The translations under genes and the position numbers were made by a program. Under the pieces are notes generated by a model. The model saw only the letters and a program-made list of their open reading frames with translations. It was not told the origin of the DNA and ran no database searches. From Deltaproteobacteria bacterium (GTDB lineage: Bacteria > Bdellovibrionota > Bdellovibrionia > Bdellovibrionales > Bdellovibrionaceae), in NCBI GenBank assembly GCA_017302835.1, contig JAFLCC010000010.1, positions 62,001-126,000 of the forward strand: 64,000 nucleotides of DNA, given 5' to 3'. Below, piece after piece: positions 28,410 through 36,658 of this stretch (position 1 is its first letter; each line of letters starts with the position of its first letter).

Positions 28410-29240
28410 ATGGGGATCCAAAATATTGATTGTCATAATCACCTTGCCGAAGTGTTCAAACAAGACCAAAGAAAGGCACAAGTATATATCGACTTAGCCT
28501 TAAAAAAAAATATTGTCTTTTTTATGCAGGGAGGGATTGGTCCTCCTAATTGGGACCATCAACTGGAGTTTAAAAAATGTTACCCCTTGCTCGTTGGACT
28601 CTGTTTTGGCCTCCATCCCTATTGGATCTCAGAAAACTCAGAAGCCAGCTGCGAACTCGCCCTAGACAAACTGAGCCATTATTTAGAACGACACTCAAAA
28701 CAAGAAAATAACATCATTGCCCTTGGAGAAATTGGCTTAGATTTTAGACCCCAAATCGTTAAAGAAAGCAAAGAACTCCAAATAAGAATGTTGGAGTTGC
28801 AATTAGAAATGCTCAAGTGGTTTAATATCCCGGCCGTATTTCACTTTGTAAAAGCCTTTAACGAGGCTCAAACGATTCTAAATTGGTGGACAGACTCTCA
28901 TCTGAAAGGAATGATTCATTCATTTAATGGAACTAGTGAGCAAGCCCAATTCTGGGTAGAAAAGGGGCTGTTACTTTCTATCGGAGGTCCTGTTTGTTAT
29001 CCAAAAAATCAGAGGCTCCATCAAGCCTTGCTTCATATTCCACTGGACCACCTTCTCCTTGAAACAGACTCCCCAGACCAATCTCCCCCTACTTATCCAA
29101 AAGGCGAGAATCAGCCGACTTCGCTTTGGGATGTTGCAAAAAAAATAGGATCCATAAGAAAACTAGACGCCGAAGAAATTCTTGATATAAGTAATCAAAA
29201 TTTTCAAAGAGTTTTTGGAGAAATACCTTATGGAAGCTAA
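28410..29240 (+). CDS. TatD-family metal-dependent hydrolase
   Basis: 276-aa protein with the TatD metal-site order: DCHNHL (HxH, residues 7-12), ALGEIGLDF (Glu), FHF, MIHSFNG and LLETDSPDQSPP (Asp). The family has 3'-5' DNase activity and is linked to DNA quality control. The HxH element usually reads DxHxH or TDTHCHL, so CHNHL is a normal variant. It overlaps tcdA by 11 bp and lies in a tatD-tcdA-small-membrane-protein unit. Confidence 0.9.
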   Translation: MGIQNIDCHNHLAEVFKQDQRKAQVYIDLALKKNIVFFMQGGIGPPNWDHQLEFKKCYPLLVGLCFGLHPYWISENSEASCELALDKLSHYLERHSKQENNIIALGEIGLDFRPQIVKESKELQIRMLELQLEMLKWFNIPAVFHFVKAFNEAQTILNWWTDSHLKGMIHSFNGTSEQAQFWVEKGLLLSIGGPVCYPKNQRLHQALLHIPLDHLLLETDSPDQSPPTYPKGENQPTSLWDVAKKIGSIRKLDAEEILDISNQNFQRVFGEIPYGS

Positions 29241-30057
29241 TCAAATAACTGAAACAAAATATGTCCTTCATCGACGTTTCGATCGCCTTGCCAGATTGAT
29301 TGGAGACGCTAAAATGGAAGCATTGTTTTCAAAACACGTGATGATCATTGGCCTTGGGGGTGTGGGTTCATGGGCGGCAGAGAGTCTTGCAAGATCGGGC
29401 ATTGGACAAATAACCTTAGTCGATTTTGATGAAATTTGTATCACCAATGCCAATCGTCAGCTTCATACCTTAACCGGTCTTATTGGAAAGAAAAAAGCCC
29501 AAGTCATGGGCGAAAGATTGCAAAAAATCAATCCTCAGGCCAGAATTAACTGCCTCAATGTTTTTTACAACGCTGAAAATTCAGCATCTATTTTATCACA
29601 CCAACCTGATTATATTATTGATGCCATTGATAATATCACTGCCAAATGTCATTTGATTGCCACCGCAAAAAATAAAAATATTAAGTTGATAACCAGTGGC
29701 GGCTCTGGAGCCAAACTAGATCCAACAAAAATCAAAATTTCTGATCTTGCAACTACAGAAATTGATCCCTTATGTGCCACTTTAAGAAAACTTCTTCGAC
29801 AAAACTATGACTTTCCAAAAGAAAGATTTTTTGGAATTCCCTGTGTTTGGTCTGATGAAGAGCCAAGAGATCCTCTTGCCCTTCATTATGACCAGGGAGA
29901 AGGGTTTAAATGTGTTTGCCCTCAAGGCCAAAACAATCTTCACTCTTGTGAACATCGAAATGTTATCCATGGGACAGCTAGTTTTGTTACCGGTTCCTTT
30001 GGATTGAGCCTTGCCTCTTGGGTTGTCAGAGATATTTTAGGAGAAATCAAACCATGA
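29230..30057 (+). CDS. tcdA: tRNA threonylcarbamoyladenosine dehydratase
   Basis: 275-aa E1-like ThiF/HesA-fold enzyme. It has the family opening RRFDRLARLIG, the nucleotide-binding IIGLGGVGSWAAESLARSG, DFDEICITNANRQ, and the CVCPQGQNN region with two nearby cysteines (KCVC). TcdA uses ATP to cyclise t6A37 of tRNA to ct6A. ATG at 29230 has GGAG nine bases ahead, better than the TTG at 29215. It overlaps tatD by 11 bp and the small downstream gene by 4 bp. Confidence 0.9.
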   Translation: MEANQITETKYVLHRRFDRLARLIGDAKMEALFSKHVMIIGLGGVGSWAAESLARSGIGQITLVDFDEICITNANRQLHTLTGLIGKKKAQVMGERLQKINPQARINCLNVFYNAENSASILSHQPDYIIDAIDNITAKCHLIATAKNKNIKLITSGGSGAKLDPTKIKISDLATTEIDPLCATLRKLLRQNYDFPKERFFGIPCVWSDEEPRDPLALHYDQGEGFKCVCPQGQNNLHSCEHRNVIHGTASFVTGSFGLSLASWVVRDILGEIKP

Positions 30058-30170
30058 TTGGTTATACTCTTTTTTTCTCTATTGGTTTTTTTACTATTCT
30101 TGTCGGTTCTATTTTAGTAGGGATTACTTTTAAAAGTTGGTATTTAGAATACAAAGATAAAAAAAGATAA
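30054..30170 (+). CDS. 38-aa single-span membrane protein
   Basis: Short frame starting at an ATG that overlaps the tcdA stop (ATGA). It encodes MIGYTLFFSIGFFTILVGS and a further hydrophobic stretch, then a basic tail (YKDKKR). The composition is that of a small transmembrane protein with a positive cytoplasmic end. The overlap and uninterrupted hydrophobic pattern support its being real. Function unknown. The 124-bp MITE-like element starts 50 bp after it. Confidence 0.5.
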   Translation: MIGYTLFFSIGFFTILVGSILVGITFKSWYLEYKDKKR

Positions 30171-30219
30171 AACTTCTAGAATTTTAAAAAATTGTATGAT
30201 ATTTCCACGCAACGAAAGA

Positions 30220-30343
30220 CATGGGTTACGCCTATGACTCAAATCGAGGCCGCAGGAGGAAGGCGACTGAGGCTTGGCCAAGGCCAAGTCGCAGGGAGTC
30301 CGACCGACGAGAACGAAGAGTTGAGTCATAGGCGTAACCCATG
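30220..30343. mobile_element. 124-bp MITE-like element with 23-bp inverted repeats and 10-bp target duplication
   Basis: Perfect inverted repeats of 23 bases lie at 30220-30242 (beginning CATGGGTTACGCC) and 30321-30343. Exactly abutting them are direct repeats CAACGAAAGA (30210-30219 and 30344-30353), the expected target-site duplication. The interior is visibly GC-rich for this genome and contains CTTGGCCAAGGCCAAG and a partial hairpin. No protein is encoded that could mobilise it. It is therefore a non-autonomous element. It sits between the small membrane gene and the deoxyhypusine-synthase-like gene, 28 bp before the latter's start. No second copy is in the window. Confidence 0.8.
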
Positions 30344-30371
30344 CAACGAAAGATCACTCAAAGGGGAATTT

Positions 30372-31340
30372 ATGTCAGTAACTGAATTTATCAATCATCA
30401 TTACCGTCACTTTAATGCTAGGGCCCTTAAAGATGCAGCTCAAGGTTATAAAGAGCATGTTGAAAAAGGTGGCGAAATGTTACTGACAATGGCAGGAGCC
30501 ATGAGCACCGCTGAGATCGGCCTTTCTCTTGCGGAAATGATACGACAGGGAAAAGTACAGGCTATTTCCTGTACCGGGGCTAATCTTGAAGAAGATGTTT
30601 TTAATCTGGTCGCCCATAATCATTACGAAGTGATTCCTAACTATCGAGACCTCACTCCAAAAGATGAACAACGCCTATTAGAAAAACATTTAAATCGAGT
30701 GACCGACACCTGCATTCCCGAGGAAGAAGCCATTCGAAGAATTGAAAAAGTAGTTCTCGAAGAGTGGCAAAATGCAGATCAAACAGGAAAAAGATTTTTT
30801 CCCCATGAATTTATGTATAAAATTCTTCTTTCTGGAAAATTAGAAAAGTATTACCAAATTGATCCAAAGGATTCTTGGTTATTGGCAGCGGCTCAGAAAA
30901 ATCTACCGATGATTGTTCCAGGTTGGGAAGACTCGACTCTTGGAAATATTTTTACAGGTCATATATTAAAAGGGGATGTTAAAAATGTTCATACCGTAAG
31001 AACAGGTATTGAGTACATGACTTTCTTTGCTGAATGGTATATGAAAACAGCAACCAAAAAATCAGTTGGCTTTTTTCAAATAGGCGGTGGAATCGCTGGT
31101 GATTTCCCGATTTGCGTTGTGCCCATGTTAGCTCAAGATTTACAATACAGCGAAGTCCCTTTATGGAGCTACTTTTGCCAAATTAGCGACTCCACGACGT
31201 CCTATGGTTCATACAGTGGAGCGGTTCCTAATGAAAAAATCACTTGGGGAAAACTTGCTATTGAGACCCCTAAACACATGATCGAATCAGATGCTAGTAT
31301 TGTCGCACCTTTGATTTTCTCTTATGTTTTAGGAAAGTAG
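30372..31340 (+). CDS. Deoxyhypusine synthase-like protein
   Basis: 322-aa protein starting at MSVTEFINHHYRHFNARALK, with AAGGGG just before the ATG; the open frame extends upstream through the mobile element but that is not coding. Family marks include MAGAMSTAEIGLSLAEMI, SCTGANLEEDVFNL, and the C-terminal SGAVPNEKITWGKL, whose Lys294 aligns with the lysine that forms the enzyme-imine intermediate in deoxyhypusine synthase. Bacteria lack eIF5A, so bacterial homologues probably act on another acceptor, e.g. polyamines (homospermidine-type). The substrate here is unknown. The insertion upstream may affect its leader. Confidence 0.85.
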   Translation: MSVTEFINHHYRHFNARALKDAAQGYKEHVEKGGEMLLTMAGAMSTAEIGLSLAEMIRQGKVQAISCTGANLEEDVFNLVAHNHYEVIPNYRDLTPKDEQRLLEKHLNRVTDTCIPEEEAIRRIEKVVLEEWQNADQTGKRFFPHEFMYKILLSGKLEKYYQIDPKDSWLLAAAQKNLPMIVPGWEDSTLGNIFTGHILKGDVKNVHTVRTGIEYMTFFAEWYMKTATKKSVGFFQIGGGIAGDFPICVVPMLAQDLQYSEVPLWSYFCQISDSTTSYGSYSGAVPNEKITWGKLAIETPKHMIESDASIVAPLIFSYVLGK

Positions 31341-31344
31341 AATT

Positions 31345-32235
31345 CTAAATACACTTAATAAGAACAATCTTGTCATTAGTTAACTTTGAATCCGCATTAG
31401 GTATTTTTTTAACTTGGTCGTTATCTTTGAGGGATAGGCCTCTTACAAATAAGACCGAAGAGCCTTTGGTTAATTTTATCTTATTTAAGACAAGATTATC
31501 CGAAGAAACCTTATTTGGTTCAGATAATATTTTTTCATCAGTCAAACACTGAAAACTGGCCATAATTCCATTATCTTTATCCGCATTATTTTCGATAATA
31601 TCTACTGTCGATACGCCTTCTTTTAATTCTTTTTTAATAATACCGGCTTCGGCCTCATAGTTTGAAGCCTCCACTTTTGAAGAACATGAAATTAAAAATG
31701 GTTTGGATAAAAGTGAATCTGAATTTTTGAATCTCATAGTTGAATGGATCTGAGAATTGTTTGTCAGTAGCAGCTTCAGCTCTATATTTTTTAAATCATC
31801 AGGGTTTAAAAGATTGTTAAATACATCTTTATCTTTTAAGCTCCTTAAGTCAGAACAGCCAACCTGCACTTTTACGAAATTAGTACTGTCTTTTCGAGAA
31901 TCAATAGAAAGCTCTGCTGCCATCGCTTTGTCCTCTTCTAAATGAAGACTCATTGTCGAGTTCTCTGGGATATTAGGATAGGTGCTTAAAACGTCAGTGG
32001 GTGTTGGTTTTCCTGGATTTTGCTGAGCCGAGGTCTTTTCTGTATTAGGCTCGCCATTAGGAGTTTTATTTTCTTCTGCTTTTTTACAGGCTTCATTCTT
32101 CCCTTTATCTTTTCCATCACATTGCAATCCACTTCCTTGCACCGCTTTTCCAATTTGCCCTTGTTTTTTCTCTTTTTTTCCACAAGATATTAAAAAAGCA
32201 AAAACAGCAATCGAAAGAATAAACCAATTTTTCAT
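31345..32235 (-). CDS. Lipoprotein of unknown function
   Basis: 296-aa protein with a lipobox at FAFLISC (Cys18). After the Cys is a strongly charged, low-complexity linker (Lys, Glu, Gly, Asn, Pro; residues 20-80) and then a mixed beta-type domain to the end, with paired cysteines (VGCSDL, ISCSSK, FQCLTD). I recognise no family. Its end is 4 bp from the DHS-like gene's stop, with convergent transcription. An outer-membrane or surface location is likely. Confidence 0.6.
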   Translation of the reverse strand: MKNWFILSIAVFAFLISCGKKEKKQGQIGKAVQGSGLQCDGKDKGKNEACKKAEENKTPNGEPNTEKTSAQQNPGKPTPTDVLSTYPNIPENSTMSLHLEEDKAMAAELSIDSRKDSTNFVKVQVGCSDLRSLKDKDVFNNLLNPDDLKNIELKLLLTNNSQIHSTMRFKNSDSLLSKPFLISCSSKVEASNYEAEAGIIKKELKEGVSTVDIIENNADKDNGIMASFQCLTDEKILSEPNKVSSDNLVLNKIKLTKGSSVLFVRGLSLKDNDQVKKIPNADSKLTNDKIVLIKCI

Positions 32236-32364
32236 AGGAACTCCTTACTCAGAGATCCATGCTCACTTTATGCCAAAGGAAATGAGATACCTTGCAATAG
32301 GGAATGGAAAAATTCCAAAATTATCAAAAAAATACACTTCTTGGCACTACAGATGTTGAAACTT

Positions 32365-32393
32365 TTGACAGTACCTGAATAGCCGCTTAAATT
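32365..32393 (+). promoter_or_regulatory. Predicted sigma-70 type promoter for the protease operon
   Basis: TTGACA (32365-32370) is followed by a 17-base spacer and TAAATT (32388-32393, four of six to consensus). The ATG at 32418 follows 24 bases later with AGGAG in between. The remaining part of the 182-bp intergenic stretch (32236-32417) shows no other clear signal. Confidence 0.45.
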
Positions 32394-32417
32394 AATCCTA
32401 TTACTTTTAGGAGTTCT

Positions 32418-33389
32418 ATGCCCAAAAAACTTAATGGCACTCAATTCGTTTTATTCTTTATTACCTTTCTTTCTCTGGCCTCTTGCAATAGAGAAATGGC
32501 TGTTAAAAGTGGAGTAGCCAAAGGTAATGACACTCCACCTAGTTACAAATTAGATTCTAAAAATGGATGTTTCGTGATGGGAATTGTTGGAGGCTCCAAA
32601 GTGGATGAAACAAGTCCACTGGGAAATCACTTGCTTCTGATTCGATCCACTTTCCAAAATAATACACCTGGTTCAACAGAAAAAATAGAAGTTATATGTA
32701 CGGGTACCTTGATTAAGAAAAATTCCGTTTTGACCGCCGCCCATTGCTTTTATAAAAGTAATTACACCCTTATATTTTCCTCTATCAATGCAAGTAAAGA
32801 TTTACTCTGCTCCAGTGGCTTTAATAAAAGTTTAATCTTCGAAATCACCTCGCAAAATATACATCCTAAGTATAATCCAATTAAGGATAAATCACTGGAG
32901 GATATCACTCCAGAATATGACTTAGCCGTTGTTCATTTTGAAGGTTCTTTACCTGCTAACTATATGCCTCTAAATATAAATGAAAGTGGAATTAAAAAAA
33001 TTAAAGATACTAAAAATCTGGAGCTTATCATTGCTGGATATGGACAGATCTCTACTCAAAGTAAACTACCTCCTGAATTAAGATTTGCTAAAAAGCAACA
33101 AAGTCAGATTCTCATATCGCAATTTATCCCTTCAGCTAAAAAAGAAATTGATTTAATAAATCAAAAGGGGATTTTTGGACTTAAAAAGAATGATTCTAAA
33201 AATTTTTGTCATGGAGATTCAGGTGGGCCGCTCTTGATTAATACTGAAAGCGGACTTGAAATATTAGGTATCGCCTCCTTTCTTGTTGGAAACAAGAAAA
33301 ACACCATTTGTGAAGATGGAAATATGTATTATACCGAAATTTCTGAATTCCCAGATCATGTCGAATGGATAAAGGAGGTTATCCAATGA
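32418..33389 (+). CDS. Trypsin-like serine protease lipoprotein
   Basis: 323-aa S1-family protease. The N-terminus carries a lipobox (LSLASC, Cys23). The catalytic triad is His109 in LTAAHC, Asp168 in EYDLAVVHF and Ser268 in FCHGDSGGP. An IVGG sequence (56-59), like the trypsin activation site, follows an N-terminal spacer of about 30 residues, suggesting a propeptide or tether. Cysteines near the catalytic residues would form disulfides. Acting at the envelope or surface, it may digest proteins; substrate unknown. The stop overlaps the next gene (ATGA) so the unit is coupled. Confidence 0.9.
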   Translation: MPKKLNGTQFVLFFITFLSLASCNREMAVKSGVAKGNDTPPSYKLDSKNGCFVMGIVGGSKVDETSPLGNHLLLIRSTFQNNTPGSTEKIEVICTGTLIKKNSVLTAAHCFYKSNYTLIFSSINASKDLLCSSGFNKSLIFEITSQNIHPKYNPIKDKSLEDITPEYDLAVVHFEGSLPANYMPLNINESGIKKIKDTKNLELIIAGYGQISTQSKLPPELRFAKKQQSQILISQFIPSAKKEIDLINQKGIFGLKKNDSKNFCHGDSGGPLLINTESGLEILGIASFLVGNKKNTICEDGNMYYTEISEFPDHVEWIKEVIQ

Positions 33390-34807
33390 AACTATTTTTT
33401 CAAAAAAATATCACTTCCTTTTTTATCTTTTTTTATTTGTTGATTGCCTTTGTGAATGACGGGTTCATGGGAACCGATGAATACTGGAATGCGATGGTAA
33501 AGTACCTGCCAGCACAAACTGCCAAAGTAACTACCCTTGTCGATGCCGAAGATGTTAAATCCCCGCTACAAGTTCTTCCTATGTTTCTTGCTGCGCAAAT
33601 TGCTTGGAAAATAAATATAGAACATCCCTATGACCAGTACCGATTTACAATTATTTTTCTAACTTCCCTAAGTATTTTAATTTATCTTTTGTCATTTCAT
33701 TTATTAACGAAATATAAAAACTGGAAGAATGAAAATGATTCCATTCTATTTATTGGGCTCATGACCTTCTATTTTGCCGCCTCATTTGCCCTCACCCGGC
33801 CAATGTTTGAATCGCTCGGAGCCCCGTGGATATTGCTCTCTTGTGGATTTTTCCGTAAATACCAAACTACAAACAACATTTTTTCATTGATACTCAGTAC
33901 CCTTGCCGTCAGTATGGCTTTTGTTCTACGCCAGCAAACTGGCATTGGTGCCCTCACAATTCCCCTCTTATTAATTCTTGACAAAGATTATCGAGGTTTT
34001 TTCATTTCTACTTTAACCGGCTTGTTTGCCTTTTTGATTTCTGGTCTTCCAGATCTTTTTCTACGTGGCGAATTTCACCAGTCACTGGTGGCAGTTACCA
34101 CTTATAATATCAAACATGGACAAGAGTACGGAAACACAACAATTTGGTTTTATCCTTTCATGTTAGTCATGATGAGTTTTTTGCCCTTTTATTTTTCAAA
34201 GAAGTATGAAAAGAACTTCATTTCAACAAACTTGATTCAACAAAAATTTAGTCTTGTTTTTATTTTCTTTTTTGTATTACTGCATTCCTATTTTCCACAA
34301 AAATTTGAACGATTTTTAATTTCTATAATCCCATTGGTTCTTGTCGTCATAACACCCTTTCTGGGACATTTGGTTTATAACTATAAGCAATACAAATGGC
34401 GACTTTCATTCCTTGCTCTCATTAATTTAATCCTCCTCTTTACAGCCAGCTTTCGCCCCTCGCAAAGTAATATTATTCAAATGGCATTATATATAGACAG
34501 GCACCCTGAAGTTTTAAAAGTATTAAATTATGGAAAAACTTTAGAATGGATTCCAGAGAAATTTATTGTTAAAAATCATCATTACCAAATAATAGATGTC
34601 GATGATTCTGGTTTACTAGACTTAAACCATGAAAAGTGTGAAAATATCCTTGTTATTAATGAATATGAATATAAGGCTCACCCAGAGAAATTTTCTAAAT
34701 TTAAAATTAAAGATATTTTCGGTGTTAATTTTATTGAAGCCTTATCTTATAAATTGAATCAAAAAAATAACATTAGAAGATCACCCTTGATTGTTTTAGG
34801 ATGTTAG
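33386..34807 (+). CDS. Multi-span membrane glycosyltransferase, GT-C-like (GT22/ALG9 type)
   Basis: 473-aa membrane protein starting at MKLFFQKNITSFF, after an excellent AAAGGAGG site inside the protease gene. About ten membrane segments. The first loop has GTDEYWNAMVKYLP, an acidic-bearing loop as in GT-C enzymes that use polyprenyl-phosphate sugars. The later VTTYNIKHGQEYGNTTIWFYP segment resembles the GT22 mannosyltransferases (ALG9/PIG-B). The family call is by pattern only. It may glycosylate a lipid or surface polysaccharide. It overlaps neighbours on both sides. Confidence 0.6.
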   Translation: MKLFFQKNITSFFIFFYLLIAFVNDGFMGTDEYWNAMVKYLPAQTAKVTTLVDAEDVKSPLQVLPMFLAAQIAWKINIEHPYDQYRFTIIFLTSLSILIYLLSFHLLTKYKNWKNENDSILFIGLMTFYFAASFALTRPMFESLGAPWILLSCGFFRKYQTTNNIFSLILSTLAVSMAFVLRQQTGIGALTIPLLLILDKDYRGFFISTLTGLFAFLISGLPDLFLRGEFHQSLVAVTTYNIKHGQEYGNTTIWFYPFMLVMMSFLPFYFSKKYEKNFISTNLIQQKFSLVFIFFFVLLHSYFPQKFERFLISIIPLVLVVITPFLGHLVYNYKQYKWRLSFLALINLILLFTASFRPSQSNIIQMALYIDRHPEVLKVLNYGKTLEWIPEKFIVKNHHYQIIDVDDSGLLDLNHEKCENILVINEYEYKAHPEKFSKFKIKDIFGVNFIEALSYKLNQKNNIRRSPLIVLGC

Positions 34808-34815
34808 GAAAACTT

Positions 34816-35631
34816 ATGAAAATTTTTCTGGGAATTCTTATAGGGATTTCGCTTATATTAACCAGCTGTTCATCTTTATTTTACTATCCAAGTTCCGATG
34901 AGTTTTACAAAAAGGAACTATTCCCTTTTCCAATTGAAGATAATTTTATAACCGATCAAAAAGGTAATCAAATTCATTACTGGTATCTCAAGTCAGAAAA
35001 AGCAAAAGGAAAAATTCTTTTATTTCATGGCAATGCTCAGAATTTAACTTCCCATGTGGGATTACTTGCCTGGATTGTGAAATACAACTATGACTTAATG
35101 ATCTTTGATTATCCAGGCTATGGGAAGTCTTCAGGAAAACCTTCACCTGAGTCTACAGTTATTTCAGGGATTGCAGCTATCGAAAAAATAATAGCCATAA
35201 ATCCAGAGCTACCCCTTTTTCTTTACGGTCATAGTTTGGGTGGACAGATTTTGCAAAAATGCATCAATTTAAAATCAGAAGTTAACTATAAAGCTCTCTT
35301 TGTCGAAGCCTCTTTTTTGTCCTATAGAAACGTGGCCAGAGATGCCCTAGCCAAAAATTGGATCACTTGGATTTTTCAACCTGTTGGATGGATGGTGATG
35401 AGTGATGAATGGGCCGGTGATCCTTCATCCATAGCGCCAAAACCATTGTACGTCATTCATGGAGAGCAGGATAAGGTAGTTAGCCTATCACAGGGGCAAC
35501 AGATTTTTGACAAAGCCAAATCTCCTAAAACTTTTATACCTATCAAGAACGCAGGTCATGGCAATATCTATTACATTGAAAATGGTAAATATCGAAATCA
35601 ACTCTTAACTATTTTAAATTCTTTTATTTAG
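34816..35631 (+). CDS. Lipoprotein alpha/beta hydrolase
   Basis: 271-aa protein from MKIFLGI with TTAGGA upstream; a second in-frame ATG lies at 34801. A lipobox (LILTSC) precedes Tyr-rich FYYPS. The hydrolase fold shows LFHGNAQNLTSH (oxyanion region), the nucleophile elbow GHSLGGQ, the IHGEQDKVV acid region and GHGN histidine. This is the YqiA/BAAT-type or bem46-like group. Substrate unknown. It ends the protease-glycosyltransferase-hydrolase unit. Confidence 0.8.
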   Translation: MKIFLGILIGISLILTSCSSLFYYPSSDEFYKKELFPFPIEDNFITDQKGNQIHYWYLKSEKAKGKILLFHGNAQNLTSHVGLLAWIVKYNYDLMIFDYPGYGKSSGKPSPESTVISGIAAIEKIIAINPELPLFLYGHSLGGQILQKCINLKSEVNYKALFVEASFLSYRNVARDALAKNWITWIFQPVGWMVMSDEWAGDPSSIAPKPLYVIHGEQDKVVSLSQGQQIFDKAKSPKTFIPIKNAGHGNIYYIENGKYRNQLLTILNSFI

Positions 35632-35661
35632 TTTTAAAAGCCATCCAAACATTGAAGGGCC

Positions 35662-36552
35662 CTAAATATTTCCTGTAAGCATATTTGCCAATTGATTGAG
35701 CCGTTCGTTACTTTCTTTTCCCATTGGTTTTTTACAAAAAAAGGCAATTTCAGAAAAATTACGATCAAGCAGTTCTGTAAACATAAAAACATGACTAAAG
35801 GTACTTGATTTATCATAAATATTTAAGATAATTTCCGGATCATCCATTATCAAGGTCCAATTTTTTGTGCTTTCTCCGATCGTTGACTCAAGATCAAAAA
35901 TTATTGGAGAAAGGTCATCCATAAATGGCAGCTTTGCTAGGATATTTCCTTTAAACTGCAAATAGAGAAGCCTTTCATTTCGTATTTCATTCACTTCATC
36001 AGAACTGCAAAAGTTTTCCCCTGAAGTGAGAGTGATAAAAACTGTTTTTTTATTCTCCTGTAAAGACTTGTGAACATAATTTCGAATGGCTTTCTGTTTT
36101 TCATGACTATTATAAGCAATAAAAAAAGTCCGCCGACTGTCTAGTGATTCCATTTTCAAATTTGCATTTTTTAAAATTAATTCAATATCCGATACGAGTT
36201 GACCTCCATGGATTGGCTTAATTAAACAACCCGTCGCACCTAAACTATAAATTTTTTCGCGTGTGTCCAACGAGCTTTCACTTGATAAACATAAAATGGG
36301 AATTGCCGACAAAAAAGGATGAACTTTAAAGTGGGACAATATTTCGTAACTATTTGCATTCTTCATATCCAAATCAAGAACGATCACATTGGGAAAGTAT
36401 TCCTGAGCCAGAACCAAAGCCTCTGCCCCTTGAGATGCGAACCGAAGGCTATAATCACTTTTTAAAGCCCCTTCTATAAAAGTTAATGACCCTTTATCGT
36501 CATCAATCACAAGAACGCGGCGTTTAGAAACTTCTTTTTTTACAGCCGTCAT
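35662..36552 (-). CDS. Response regulator with unrecognised C-terminal domain
   Basis: 296-aa protein. The receiver domain has the acidic cluster Asp17-Asp19, phosphoacceptor Asp60 (IVLDLDM), Ser90 in place of the usual Thr, and Lys112 in IKP. The C-terminal part (about 140-296) is not a known output: it has an alternating strand/helix pattern (RRTFFIAYNSHEKQKAIRNY, SPIIFDLESTIGES), like a P-loop-type or MEDS-like sensory fold, but no Walker motif. It is divergent from the polysaccharide cluster and may regulate it; that is inference from position. Confidence 0.75.
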   Translation of the reverse strand: MTAVKKEVSKRRVLVIDDDKGSLTFIEGALKSDYSLRFASQGAEALVLAQEYFPNVIVLDLDMKNANSYEILSHFKVHPFLSAIPILCLSSESSLDTREKIYSLGATGCLIKPIHGGQLVSDIELILKNANLKMESLDSRRTFFIAYNSHEKQKAIRNYVHKSLQENKKTVFITLTSGENFCSSDEVNEIRNERLLYLQFKGNILAKLPFMDDLSPIIFDLESTIGESTKNWTLIMDDPEIILNIYDKSSTFSHVFMFTELLDRNFSEIAFFCKKPMGKESNERLNQLANMLTGNI

Positions 36553-36658
36553 TAAAAGCCCTAGCCTTTCGTCAATACATAAATCTATGAATTTACTATC
36601 GACTTTCTAGCCTATAACTTTAGCGCTTATTTGCCGAACAGATGCCAGAGGAGAGTTT

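Noticed and set aside
30144-30329. Minus-strand frame of 61 codons across the MITE-like element
   Set aside because: It lies almost wholly in the element and its flanks, has no ribosome site, and its ends are set by the inverted repeats.
30192-30371. N-terminal extension of the deoxyhypusine-synthase-like gene
   Set aside because: The extension passes through the mobile element. AAGGGG before the ATG at 30372 and family homology start there.
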